A stretch of 64,000 bases of DNA, from positions 126,901,605 through 126,965,604 of the forward strand of contig CP136064.1 in the NCBI GenBank assembly GCA_032622095.1, read 5' to 3'. The first letter of the stretch is position 1. Each line of letters begins with the position of its first letter. A program made the translations under genes and the position numbers. The notes beneath the pieces were generated by a model that saw only the letters and a list, made by a program, of their open reading frames with translations, was not told the DNA's origin and did not search any database. Origin of the DNA: Siphonodentalium dalli (lineage: Eukaryota; Mollusca; Scaphopoda; Gadilida; Siphonodentaliidae). Positions 20,526 to 32,884 of this stretch are shown here, in pieces.

Positions 20526-21085
20526 ACCACGACCGAACTGAAATGTGAAAAGTGTACCTACTTAAGCACTGTATCAGCTGCTAATATTTGATAGTGTGGT
20601 GACCAGCATATGAGATGATCAAGTAAATATTGAATTTGTTTTTTGAGTTAAAGTCTGTTTTATTATGCGTGATAAATTTTGTTTTATTACGTCTGTTTTT
20701 CGCAACGTTGGTATTGATTTATTTTAGTTTCAGCTGACCTATATTGACCTAAACTTGCTGAAGAATTTATTATAAATTAAAAAAAATTAATTCATGATTG
20801 ACATAACATAATACAAAATTAACACCCAACAATATTAAGTATTAAACAACATATAACAACAACAACAAAATGTCAAATCGAACAAATTTATTGAAGACAA
20901 AATATTAGCCTATTTTTACACTATAATCTACATATTTTATATGATTTATAATTTGTTATATTTAATTATCAATTCAATAATTAATTAATTGTTAATTCGC
21001 CGTCGATCATGCTCTTGTAAAGTAAAATAAATCACACAACAAAAACAACAGCAAAGCACATTCTAGTGCAATTCTAATCAGAAAT
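20526..21085. other. no feature recognised
   Basis: Very AT-rich DNA with a CAACAACAACAAAA run; no exon seen. Confidence 0.45.
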
Positions 21086-21518
21086 ATGGAGGACTTAAAC
21101 GCGTACAGCTATAACTAATAATTTCTTTGTTTTTGTTACACAATTGCTTACAAATGCAGCATATGTCAGAACAATGTAGGTTCTAATTCTATTTACTGTG
21201 ATTTATGTGAATGTTGGGTTCACAGAAAATGTGCAAATCTAACCAAACTAGATCTGTACAATCTATCTAAACAAACCTCGACATGGTTTTGCAAAAATTG
21301 TATTAGCAATAACTTACCATTTTCCAACCTGAATGATGAAGAATTTATGCAGTACTTGCTTGGAATAGAAGATGATCTTGTGGAATTATATACAAATTGC
21401 ACCAATCTAAATTTTGAGCCATTTACATTGTCCAATAACAAAGGTTATTACTCAGGCGATGAAATCGACCCTGATAACAACTTTTATAAAGAAGTACACA
21501 ACAAATGTCCATATTATA
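21086..21518 (+). pseudogene. LINE remnant: PHD-finger region, cut by a transposon
   Basis: A frame starting near ATG 21086 (two TAA stops at 21116-21121) becomes open at about 21122 and runs to 21518. It encodes a PHD-type zinc finger with order C-x2-C (KCSICQ), C-x2-C (YCDLCE), H-x2-C (WVHRKC) and C-x2-C (FCKNC), then an acidic linker. PHD fingers ahead of an endonuclease are known in some animal non-LTR retrotransposons. The frame resumes after the insertion as an endonuclease start, which supports a LINE over a host PHD gene. Stops and truncation make it inactive. Confidence 0.65.
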
Positions 21519-22438
21519 GGGGGAACTGGGGTGGAGTGGGACATTTTTTCTTCCAAGGCCCAGAACTCAATTTGTGCTACATATCCAACTGTTGTTTTGT
21601 GTACGATTTATACATAATTGATTACCGCAACTAATATGACTGTGTATACCATTGCCAACTTGATATATTTCCCATGCTGGCAACTTAAAACAAGGTACCC
21701 AAATGTCCCACACTTCCCCGGGTCATGGGGTACAATGGGTCACCCATTGGAATTCAATAACATACCCCATAACAACAAACGAAACAGTTATTCATTCAAA
21801 GAGGGAAATTAGTTATGTGGTAACACACATTTATATAGTTGAAACATAATGTTTTATTGATACTTCCACTCAATCGGAGAGGAGTGGGACACAGTGTCGA
21901 TCCATAGGGCCCAATTCTAATCTGACAAAATAATTAAAAAACATTCTGTTGGGTGTCTACATGCAGAAGATAAAAGCAACCAGGAATGGTATTTTCCAAA
22001 GATCTGCTCAACTATACATTGCTGTAACTAACCGTCCCAATGTACACCAAGCCAAATGTCCCACTCTACCCCGACATGGTCATGTGTCGGTTGAGTCAAT
22101 ATTCTAGCAACATGCCTATGCTAAGGTATTGAAACAGATATGCAATTTGAAGCCCAAACAGTTGTTTCAGAGCTCAGAGTCGGTAAGAAAATATCTCTCA
22201 TATGTACTTTAAATATTTCAAAATGTTGTGTTCCAAAAAAATTGCCCAGATTCCATAAAAACCCTTTTTTTCACATAAAACTTTAATATGCTTGCCACAC
22301 ATATTATTCATGTCATATGTGCTTCGGACATCTTATGAGCATCAAGTGAATCCATACAGATGAGGCAACTCATGGATGGTATTGAGTTATCTCTACTGTC
22401 CCACAGTACCCACTGTCCCACTCCACCCCAGTTTCCCC
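21519..22438. mobile_element. TA-target TIR transposon inside the LINE
   Basis: Ends begin GGGGGAACTGGGGTGGAGTG and finish with the complement of GGGGAAACTGGGGTGGAGTG. TA is present on both sides (21517-21518 and 22439-22440). If the 920 bp and one TA are left out, the LINE frame passes from the PHD region into the endonuclease region without shift or stop, which supports the boundaries and the 2-bp duplication. Related to 10316-12069. No transposase frame. TA duplication recalls Tc1/mariner-type insertion, but the GGGG ends are unusual for that group. Confidence 0.75.
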
Positions 22439-22655
22439 TACTGAAGATCAATTCAGAAGCAAATACTCTCGATACTCTGCAAATGACATGAATTTATCTA
22501 TAATTCATATCAACTGTCGTAGTATTTCAGCCAACTTCGAAAAGTTGAAAACTTTACTATCAAATGCTTGTTACAAATTTGATATAATTGCTTTGTCAGA
22601 AACTTGGATAAGTAGAGATTCCCCCTTACCAAAAACTGCTAACCTAAAACCACAT
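22439..22655 (+). pseudogene. LINE remnant: start of endonuclease domain
   Basis: In frame with the PHD part upstream of the insertion. Contains IIHINCRSI and FDIIALSETWIS, which match the first two conserved motifs of the APE-like endonuclease of non-LTR retrotransposons (N in the HxN motif, E in SETW). The frame ends about 22655; reverse transcriptase is absent, so this is a truncated copy. Confidence 0.7.
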
Positions 22656-22830
22656 TAGATCTAAGATGATTTCTAATATGATCGCTAACGTAGAACTAAT
22701 GTAGAACTAATGTCGTAATTTAACTGTTAAAAGTGAGATGGGCGGAGCTTAAAAACTAACATATTGCACATGTGGTCAGGTTAGCGGATATGCACAGTAG
22801 TTCTACGTTAGAAAATTCCCAACTAAATTT

Positions 22831-22954
22831 CTAACGTGGAACTAACGTGCAAATTTGCTAACATAAAGCATATGTGCAATTTTATAGCTCTTAATAGCTA
22901 TAAAATTGCACATATGATTTACGTTAGCAAATTAGCACGTTAGTTCTACGTTAG
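22831..22954. repeat. hairpin, ~59-bp arms
   Basis: CTAACGTGGAACTAACGTGC and the inverse GCACGTTAGTTCTACGTTAG at the outer ends, GCTATAAAATTGCACATATG near the 6-nt loop (22889-22894). It lies within a wider block (22660-22970) with more copies of CTAACGTAGAACTAA in both orientations, so probably part of a foldback or MITE. Confidence 0.65.
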
Positions 22955-23187
22955 TAAATTCCACATCAGGAATGTATAAAAATGGCATATGTGCAGGCAG
23001 GTTATCAAATTAACTTTAAAGTAATTATAAATACATCCAGCTGGGTAACAATTTGTAAAAAAAACAAACACAAACAATATATCATACGGTATTGCATGCA
23101 TGCTTTAAAAAAACTATATAAATATATAATAGATACATCACAAATCAATGACAACACCAGTCTAATCGGGAATCAGCTCGTATTAAT

Positions 23188-23189
<2 letters not shown>

Positions 23190-23239
<50 letters not shown>
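23190..23239. repeat. (TA)25 microsatellite
   Basis: About 25 uninterrupted TA units. Confidence 0.9.
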
Positions 23240-23242
<3 letters not shown>

Positions 23243-24728
23243 ATTCAATGTACGTCTTATAAGGCATTCGCGGTATGGATAAATTCCTCGGACCCAACGG
23301 AACGCTCTTTATTGTTGTGACTTACACACGCATCGTAGATTATGATTGTATCACAGATTGGACCAGCCGTTAACGTATGGTAATAGCAATCGATGGTGAA
23401 TGCTTCAGACGTACATTGAATAATGCAATATCATTTTAAGAAATAACACGATTTGATTCCCGATTAGACTGTAACAATACTACAATGATTTAATAAAGAA
23501 TTAAAGTTTCTTCTGGTTCCACAACAGTTGCTGGATCAGTTTCTGGTCGAAAATACGCTCTTTAATATGCGCCACCGCATTAATAATTATATATAACAAT
23601 AATAATGACAAGTTTTGGAAGCACCCGGCGACAATTCGTCATGAAAAATATTACTCTTGGTATCCAAATAATCATTTGATTATTAATTTTCTCAGCCAAA
23701 AATTCACCCTATAGATGGTCCTTATTTGGATCTGTATGATAATTAAATAATGGCCATTAGATTATTTTTTTATGTCCACATTTTAAATACCAATCATTGG
23801 GTCAAAAATATGGTCAAATAATCTTGGAGTTGCAGCAGTTATGGAATTCGAAGAGCAGGGTACGCTTACGCACTCTGTAATTTTGTGGGGTACACTACTG
23901 TGCACGTGCAGTCCCAGGGTACACATCGTCATTCGACTGGTAGACAATGACCGTTTCCACATAAACACGCATGTGTTTACAGATATTTAATGCCTGATAT
24001 GAAATGATTGCAAATGATTTAAACATTAATACGATAATCAGTTAAATTAATAATATGTCTCTCGAGGCTGCCGCGACTGGTAACGTTTGCAAGTATGTGT
24101 GTGTGTGACTTGTGGCAGGGAATAAATATTCCTTCTTATTAAAACAAGTGGATTTATTTATGATACGCAAAAGGTGACTTTGTAAGAAGCGGTCGTATTA
24201 TGTTTACAATCCCAATTTATGAATGTGCGCACTAGAATGCGCCATATATATAAAATCTGTACCTGTCCATTACACTTCGGTCATTGGCAATATTATCAAA
24301 ATATACCATCTTCTTAATATTAATTAGTAAACGAAAGGGGTCATATTTTTTTCAATAATTGCCATTGACTGTGGTTCAGGAGTATTATCTTTCATTCAGA
24401 GTTAAGCTCAGTAAATCCAGACCCTCTCTAATTGTCTTTAAATTTCTGTACACAAACCGATGGGTTTGTATTGAGGTAAAACCCGGTATGTATTAGTGAA
24501 AAAGCACACAACGATACGGGGTTTAACCAACAACGTGTATTGTAATTTTTCCATAATCTTAATGAGTTAGAGTTAGCACCCTTGTACCAAAAGTAGTACC
24601 GATGTTCTGCTTAATAAGTACGTTGCCAGATAAGTCAGTATATAAAAATAGAACAGCTTAAGCATAGGCCCCCGGTGCGCACATGTGTTATGGACGAGCT
24701 CTGATTGGCTCTGCACATAAAGGTGAAG
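23240..24728. other. no gene recognised
   Basis: Unique-looking AT-rich sequence. Two copies of ACGCTCTTTA (23302, 23555), a motif also present at the window start. No exon with good splice sites was seen. Confidence 0.4.
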
Positions 24729-24790
24729 ACAGACATGACAATTGGAACTTATTCCCTATTCCTTATTCCTTATTTTCAAAAATGTCGCTT

Positions 24791-27700
24791 TCAAACCGAT
24801 TTGACGGCATGGGTGGGTGGCCCGCCCCAAATACCACCTAGAAACACCCCGACCCCCTACCCATCACCCCCGGGGGGTGCCACCCCCGAGGGGGTGAAAA
24901 TGGGGTATGGACCATTTTCGAGAACGGTAAGGATTTCGACCGATTTGACGGCATGGGTGGGTGGCCCGTCCCAAAATACCACCTAGAAACACCCCGACCC
25001 CCCACCCATCACCCCCGGGGGGTGTCACCCCGAGGGGGTGAAAATGGGGTATGGACCATTTTCGAGAACGGTAAGGATTTCGACCGATTTGACGGCATGG
25101 GTGGGTGGCCTGCCCCAAATACCACCTAGAAAACACCCCGCCCCACCCATCACCCCCGGGGGGTGCCACCCGAGGGGGTGAAAATGGGGTTTGGACCATT
25201 TTCGAGCACGGTAAGGATTTCGACCGATTTGACGGCATGGGTGGGTGGCCCGCCCCAAATACCACCTAGAAACACCCGACCCCCCACCCATCACCCCGGG
25301 GGTGCCACCCCCGAGGGGGTGAAAATGGGGTATGGACCATTTTCGAGAACGGTAAGGATTTCGACCGATTTGACGGCATGGGTGGGTGGCCCGCCCCAAA
25401 TACCACCTAGAAACACCCCGACCCCCACCATCAACCCCGGGGGGTGTCACCCCGAGGGGGTGAAAATGGGGTATGGACCATTTTCGAGAACGGTAAGGAT
25501 TTCGACCGATTTGACGGCATGGGTGGGTGGCCCGCCCCAAATGCCACCTAGAAACACCCCGACCCCCACCCATCACCCCCGGGGGGTGCCACCCCGAGGG
25601 GGTGAAAATGGGGTTTGGACCATTTTCGAGAACGGTAAGGATTTCGACCGATTTGACGGCATGGGTGGGTGGCCCGCCCCAAATACCACATAGAAACACC
25701 CGACCCCCACCCATCAACCCCGGGGGGTGTCACCCCGAGGGGGTGAAAATGGGGTATGGACAATTTTCGAGAACGGTAAGGATTTCGACCGATTTGACGG
25801 CATGGGTGGGTGGCCCGCCCCAAATACCACCTAGAAACACCCCGACCCCCACCCATCACCCCCGGGGGGTGCCACCCCGAGGGGGTGAAAATGGGGTTTG
25901 GACCATTTTCGAGAACGGTAAGGATTTCGACCGATTTGACGGCATGGGTGGGTGGCCCGCCCCAAATACCACATAGAAACACCCGACCCCCACCCATCAA
26001 CCCCGGGGGGTGTCACCCCGAGGGGTGAAATGGGGTATGGACCATTTTCGAGAACGGTAAGGATTTCGGCCGATTTGACGGCATGGGTGGGTGGCCCGCC
26101 CCAAATACCACCTAGAGACACCCCGACCCCCCCACCCATCACCCCAGGGGGTACCACCCCGAGAGGGTGAAAATGGGGTTTGGACCATTTTCGAGAACGG
26201 TAAGGATTTCGACCGATTTGACGGCATGGGTGGGTGGCCCGCCCCAAATACCACCTAGAAACACCCGACCCCCCCACCCATCAACCCCGGGGGGTGTCAC
26301 CCCGAGGGGGTGAAAATGGGTATGGACCATTTTCTAGAACGGTAAGGATTTCGACCGATTTGACGGCATGGGTGGGTGGCCCGCCCCAAATACCACCTAG
26401 AAACACCCCGACCCCCCACCCATCACCCCCGGGGGGTGCCACCCCGAGGGGGTGAAAATGGGGTATGGACCATTTTCGAGAACGGTAAGGATTTCGACCG
26501 ATTTGACGGCATGGGTGGGTGGACCGCCCCAAATACCACCTAGAAACACCCCGACCCCCACCATCACCCCCGGGGGTGCCACCCCGAGGGGGTGAAAATG
26601 GGGTATGAACCATTTTCGAGAACGGTAAGTATTTCGACCGATTTGACGGCATGGTGGGTGGCCCGCCCCAAATACCATCTAGAAACACCCCGACCCCCCA
26701 CCCATCACCCCCGGGGGGTGAAAATGGGGTTTGGACCATTTTCGAGAACGGTAAGTATTTCGACCGATTTGACGGCATGGGTGGGTGGCCCGCCCCAAAT
26801 ACCACCTAGAAACAACCCGACCCCCCACCCATCACCCCCGGTGGGTGCCACCCCGAGGGGGTGAAAATGGGGTATGGACCATTTTCGAGAACGGTAAGGA
26901 TTTCGACCGATTTGACGGCATGGGTGGGTGGCCCGCCCCAAATACCACCTAGAAACACCCGACCCCCCACCCATCAACCCCGGGGGGTGTCACCCCGAGG
27001 GGGTGAAAATGGGGTATGGACCATTTTTCTAGAACGGTAAGGATTTCGACCGATTTGACGGCATGGGTGGGTGGCCCGCCCCAAATACCACCTAGAAACA
27101 CCCCGACACCCCACCCATCACCCCCGGGGGGTGTCACCCCGAGGGGGTGAAAATGGGGTATGGACCATTTTCGAGAACGGTAAGGATTTCGGCCGATTTG
27201 ACGGCATGGGTGGGTGGCCCGCCCCAAATACCACCTAGAGACACCCCGACCCCCCACCCATCACCCGAGGGGGTGAAAATGGGGTTTGGACCATTTTCGA
27301 GAACGGTAAGGATTTCGACCGATTTGACGGCATGGGTGGGTGGCCCGCCCCAAATACCACATAGAAACACCCGACCCCCCACCCATCAACCCCGGGGGGT
27401 GTCACCCCGAGGGGTGAAAATGGGGTATGGACAATTTTCGAGAACGGTAAGGATTTCGACCGATTTGACGGCATGGGTGGGTGGCCCGCCCCAAATACCA
27501 CCTAGAAACACCCCGACCCCCACCCATCACCCCCGGGGGGTGCCACCCCGAGGGGGTGAAAATGGGGTTTGGACCATTTTCGAGAACGGTAAGGATTTCG
27601 ACCGATTTGACGGCATGGGTGGGTGGCCCGCCCCAAATACCACATAGAAACACCCGACCCCCCACCCATCAACCCCGGGGGGTGTCACCCCGAGGGGGTG

Positions 27701-29480
27701 AAAATGGGGTATGGACCATTTTCGAGAACGGTAAGGATTTCGGCCGATTTGACGGCATGGGTGGGTGGCCCGCCCCAAATACCACCTAGAGACACCCCGA
27801 CCCCCCCACCCATCACCCCAGGGGGTACCACCCCGAGAGGGTGAAAATGGGGTTTGGACCATTTTCGAGAACGGTAAGGATTTCGACCGATTTGACGGCA
27901 TGGGTGGGTGGCCCGCCCCAAATACCACCTAGAAACACCCGACCCCCCACCCATCAACCCCGGGGGGTGTCACCCCGAGGGGGTGAAAATGGGGTATGGA
28001 CCATTTTCTAGAACGGTAAGGATTTCGACCGATTTGACGGCATGGGTGGGTGGCCCGCCCCAAATACCACCTAGAAACACCCCGACCCCCCACCCATCAC
28101 CCCCGGGGGGTGCCACCCCGAGGGGGTGAAAATGGGGTATGGACCATTTTCGAGAACGGTAAGGATTTCGACCGATTTGACGGCATGGGTGGGTGGACCG
28201 CCCCAAATACCACCTAGAAACACCCCGACCCCCACCATCACCCCCGGGGGTGCCACCCCGAGGGGGTGAAAATGGGGTATGAACCATTTTCGAGAACGGT
28301 AAGTATTTCGACCGATTTGACGGCATGGTGGGTGGCCCGCCCCAAATACCATCTAGAAACACCCCGACCCCCCACCCATCACCCCCGGGGGGTGAAAATG
28401 GGGTTTGGACCATTTTCGAGAACGGTAAGTATTTCGACCGATTTGACGGCATGGGTGGGTGGCCCGCCCCAAATACCACCTAGAAACAACCCGACCCCCC
28501 ACCCATCACCCCCGGTGGGTGCCACCCCGAGGGGGTGAAAATGGGGTATGGACCATTTTCGAGAACGGTAAGGATTTCGACCGATTTGACGGCATGGGTG
28601 GGTGGCCCGCCCCAAATACCACCTAGAAACACCCGACCCCCCACCCATCAACCCCGGGGGGTGTCACCCCGAGGGGGTGAAAATGGGGTATGGACCATTT
28701 TCTAGAACGGTAAGGATTTCGACCGATTTGACGGCATGGGTGGGTGGCCCGCCCCAAATACCACCTAGAAACACCCCGACCCCCCACCCATCACCCCCGG
28801 GGGGTGCCACCCCGAGGGGGTGAAAATGGGGTATGGACCATTTTCGAGAACGGTAAGGATTTCGACCGATTTGACGGCATGGGTGGGTGGACCGCCCCAA
28901 ATACCACCTAGAAACACCCCGACCCCCACCATCACCCCCGGGGGTGCCACCCCGAGGGGGTGAAAATGGGGTATGAACCATTTTCGAGAACGGTAAGTAT
29001 TTCGACCGATTTGACGGCATGGTGGGTGGCCCGCCCCAAATACCATCTAGAAACACCCCGACCCCCCACCCATCACCCCCGGGGGGTGAAAATGGGGTTT
29101 GGACCATTTTCGAGAACGGTAAGTATTTCGACCGATTTGACGGCATGGGTGGGTGGCCCGCCCCAAATACCACCTAGAAACAACCCGACCCCCCACCCAT
29201 CACCCCCGGTGGGTGCCACCCCGAGGGGGTGAAAATGGGGTATGGACCATTTTCGAGAACTGTAAGGATTTCGACCGATTTGACGGCATGGGTGGGTGGC
29301 CCGCCCCAAATACCACATAGAAACACCCCGACCCCCCACCCATCACCCCCGGGGTGTGCCACCCCGAGGTGGTGAAAATGGGGTATGGACCATTTTCGAG
29401 AACGGTAAGAATTTCGACCGATTTGACGGCATGGATGGGTGGCCCGCCCCAAATACCACCTAGAAACACTCCAACCCCCG
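24791..29480. repeat. ~141-bp GC-rich satellite, 34 copies, higher-order structure
   Basis: Counting the anchor GACGGCAT gives 34 copies from 24803 to 29424, spaced mostly 139-144 bp, with some shorter 126-131-bp units. Each unit has GGGTGGGTGGCCCGCCCC, CACCTAGAAACACCCCGA, a palindromic CACCCCCGGGGGGTG, GAGGGGGTGAAAATGGGG and ATTTTCGAGAACGGTAAGGA. Variant units recur in the same order at a distance of about 1674 bp (26361 onward against 28035 onward), and a five-unit block repeats again 694 bp later. The long stop-free frames on both strands are by-products of the repeat, not proteins. Confidence 0.9.
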
Positions 29481-29576
29481 TTTAATTTGTCTGAAAAAAC
29501 TGCCAGATCACATGATAACCCACTTCATGACACAGTAGTTGCAAGTTTTAGTTGAATCGCTAAATATCATATATAG

Positions 29577-30480
29577 CACACTCGTATGGACGATGGCCGG
29601 TCTATGTCCTATTATGCTTTGCCAGACTCCGTATATGACTGAATTCTTTCTGATACACGTCACACTCGTATGGACGATCGCCGGTGTTCGTCCTCTTATG
29701 CATTGTCAGACTCCATATATGACTGAATTCTTTATGACACACGTCACGCTCGTGTGGTCGATCGCCGGTGTTCGTCTTCTTATACATTGCCAGACTCTCG
29801 TATGACTGAATTCATTATGATACACGTCACGCTCGTATGGTCGATCGCCGGTGTTCGTCCTCTTATGCATTGCCAGACTCCACATATAACTGAATTCCTT
29901 ATGATACACGTCACGCTCGTATGGTCGATCGCCGGTGTTCGTCCTCTTATGCATTGTCAGACTCCATATATAACTGAATTCCTTCTGATACACGTCACAC
30001 TCGTATGGACGATCGCCGGTTTTCGTCCTTTTATGCATTGCCAGACTCCATATATGACTGAATTCCTTATGATACACGTTACGCTCGTATGGTCGATCGC
30101 CAGTGTTCGTCCTCTTATGCATTGTCAGACTACATATATGACTAAATTCCTTGTCATACACGTCACTCTCGTGTGGACGATCGGCAGTGTTCGTCCTCTT
30201 ATGCATTGTCAGACTCCATATATGACTGAATTCCTTATGATACACGTCACGCTCGTATGGTCGATCGCCGGTGTTCGTCCTCATATGCTTTGCAAGACTC
30301 CATACATAACTGAATTCCTTCTGATACACATCACACTCGTATTGACGATCACCGGTGTTCGTTCTCTTATGCATTGTCTGACTCCATATATGACTGAATT
30401 CCTTATGATACACGTCACGCTCGTATGGTCGATCTCCGGTTTTCGTCCTCTTATGCATTGCCAGACTTCATATATGCTTA
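29577..30480 (-). pseudogene. decayed C2H2 zinc-finger repeat array, left arm
   Basis: About eleven tandem 84-bp units (28 codons). The minus strand reads a long open frame (30458 to 29706) with unit TGDRPYECDVYQKEFSHIW then SLTMHKRTN. This is the C2H2 framework with linker TGEKPY, but the second Cys is Tyr, the last His is Asn, and the first Cys is often Arg, so no unit keeps a full metal site. A 1-nt deletion near 29790 shifts the last two units out of frame. It reads outward, toward the satellite. It behaves as a minisatellite; a translated product cannot be excluded. Confidence 0.7.
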
Positions 30481-30841
30481 TAAGTCTTAATAATTCTCCT
30501 TAGTAAATGCAGCCCAAACATACTCCAAAACTTGTTATTGAGAAAATTGACCGTTGCATATTCATTCATATCCATTTATATCCACACAACTGAAACATAT
30601 TTGTTTATTCACTGGAATCCATATCAATATTTAAATCCAATTTATATATTAATCTAATCTGAAAATTATAGTGAAATATTTAAATTCTTTATGTAGCCAT
30701 TATTGGTTGTATTTTGTCATCCAGGGGTGCCGGGTAGAATGCCATCATAGGCCACGACACTCCACACAATACACATATAAATTGACTTATATTATAACGT
30801 ATTAATGTATAATGTATTGTGAAATAAAATATTATCCTAAA
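30481..30841. other. spacer within the giant inverted repeat
   Basis: AT-rich, no repeat unit or gene recognised; separates two blocks of the 84-bp repeat. Confidence 0.4.
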
Positions 30842-31108
30842 ACTATATGCCTGAATTCTTTCTCATACACGTCACTCTCGTATGGTCGATCACCAGTGTT
30901 CGTTCTCTTATGCATTGTCAGACTCCATATATGACTGAATTCCTTATAATACACGTCACGCTCGTATGGTCGATCGCCGGTGTTCGTCCTCTTATGCTTT
31001 GCCAGACTCCATATATAACTTAATTCCTTCTGATACAGGTCACACTGGTATGGACGATCGCCGGTGTTCGTCCTTTAATGCATTACCAGACTCCATCTAT
31101 AACTGAAA
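30842..31108 (-). pseudogene. decayed zinc-finger repeats, detached block
   Basis: Three to four more units of the same 84-bp repeat, same orientation as 29577-30480 (TATGACTGAATTCCTTATAA, TCGATCGCCGGTGTTCGTCC), with small length changes that break the frame. Confidence 0.65.
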
Positions 31109-31194
31109 TCATCTAAAGTTTTAAGACAAGCGACCAGTTTATTGATATCCGACATTTTCACACTAAGTTGCACACACCTGTTTTTTCCTTGTTA

Positions 31195-32108
31195 TCTATT
31201 ATATATTTTGGAAGATCTGTTTGTTTGTTTGTTTGTTTGTGTGTTTGTAATCGATGGACTCGAAAATGGCCCAGCCGATTTCGATGAAACTTGGTATGTG
31301 GGGGTATTTTCGGGTCAGGACCAACATAGGCCTATTAATTTGTCCGTGCGAGGTCAACTTTTCACGTGCCGAGGTCAAATCTGTTTTTACGCCGTTTTGC
31401 GCTAATATATTTCAGTTCGGTGCTTACAAATCGATTCGAAACAGCGCGAATAATAACATGCTAGTCATAATAATGACACTATGAGAATCTTTCGTGTTTC
31501 CTCTTTCCAACGATATATAATATGTATGTATCCGTTTTAGTTATCTGCCTCAATTATTAAGAAGAAGTGGTACGATCTTCTATCAGGGTAAAAACAATGC
31601 GTAACTTCTATGACGTCGTTAGAGGTCATAAGGTTAGATCACGTTAACTCTTCTCCGGCCGATGCATTTGACTGTTTCAGACGTCTTGGCGATATCTCGG
31701 GCACCGATGGTAATTTATCTTTACGTTGAAACTTGATAATTAATGAGCGTGTGTATATGAGGCGCGTTTATATACTTCAGTGGAAATCAAATCGGGTTAA
31801 ACTGGCGGATTTTTACGGACGAAATTTGATGCATAGGGTATCTCGGTATCCGATGGGCCGATTTCCCGGTATCCGCTGGGCCGATTTCCACCATTTTTGG
31901 GGTGTTGGTCCACCTGACCTTGACCTTCAAAATGGTCAATTCAAGGTCAAATCGGGTAAAACCGGATGGATTTCGACGGGTACTTTTGTCGGGTACTTTT
32001 GTTCGGGCACTGTGTTTTGGACGGGTCAAATCGTGACCCCACTTGACCTTGGCCTTCAATATAGACAATTCAAGGTCAAAGCCCGGACGAAGTCGGGTCA
32101 CCTTCTAG
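31195..32108 (+). mobile_element. complete Helitron-like element
   Basis: 5' TCTATTATATATTTTGG at 31195 after A (31194); 3' hairpin CCCGGACGAAGTCGGG, TCACCTT, CTAG at 32105-32108 before T (32109). This is the expected Helitron end structure and A/T target. 914 bp, no helicase or Rep frame. Homologous to 18770-19630; it has an extra partial duplication (GGTATCCGATGGGCCGATTT) near 31845-31880. It sits near the centre of the giant inverted repeat. Confidence 0.75.
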
Positions 32109-32185
32109 TTATATATATGCTCGCATGCTGCAATGCATATAGACTTCCTCCTCTTTCTGTGAAATGCGCACAGGGTATTTATTAT

Positions 32186-32806
32186 ACACCGGCGATCGTC
32201 CATACGAGTGTGACGTGTATCAGAAGGCATTCAGTTATGTATGGAGTCTTGCAAAGCATAAAAGGACGTACACTGGCGATCGACCATACGAGCGTGACGT
32301 GTATCATAAGGAATTCAGTCATATATGGTGTCTGACAATGCATAAAAGGACGAACACTGGCGATCGTCCATATGAGAGTGACGTGTATGACAAGGAATTC
32401 AGTCATATATGGAGTCTGACAATGCATAAGAGGACGAAAACCGGCGATCGTCCATACGAGTGTGACGTGTATCAGAAGGAATTCAGTTATATATGGAGTC
32501 TGACAATGCATAAGAGGACGAACACCGGCGATCGACCATACGAGCGTGACGTGTATCATAAGGAATTCAGTTATATGTGGAGTCTGGCAATGCATAAGAG
32601 GACGAACACCGGCGATCGACCATACGAGCGTGACGTGTGTCATAAAGAATTCAGTCATATATGGAGTCTGACAATGCATAAGAGGACGAACACCGGCGAT
32701 CGTCCATACGAGTGTGACGTGTATCAGAAAGAATTCAGTCATATACGGAGTCTGGCAAAGCATAATAGGACATAGACCGACCATCGTCCATACGAGTGTG
32801 CTATAT
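32186..32806 (+). pseudogene. decayed C2H2 zinc-finger repeat array, right arm
   Basis: About seven 84-bp units in the opposite orientation to the left arm, with an open frame from 32164 to 32775. Units read TGDRPYERDVYHKEFSHIW or TGDRPYECDVYQKEFSYIW, then SLTMHKRTN. The same ligands are replaced as in the left arm (Tyr for the second Cys, Asn for the last His). Identity with the left arm is high, so both arms were copied or converted after the decay of the zinc site. Confidence 0.7.
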
Positions 32807-32884
32807 ATGATATTTAGCGATTCAACTAAAACTTGCAACTACTATGTCATGAAGTGGGTTATCATGTGATCTGGCAGTTTTTTT

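Noticed and set aside
25025-25717. 230-residue open frame on the minus strand and many similar frames on both strands through 24.8-29.5 kb
   Set aside because: They track the 141-bp satellite unit, exist in several frames and both strands, and change frame with unit length. This is absence of stops in a GC-rich repeat, not a protein.
24791-29480. Regularly spaced repeats as a CRISPR array
   Set aside because: The units are contiguous without unique spacers and too long, and the genome is animal.
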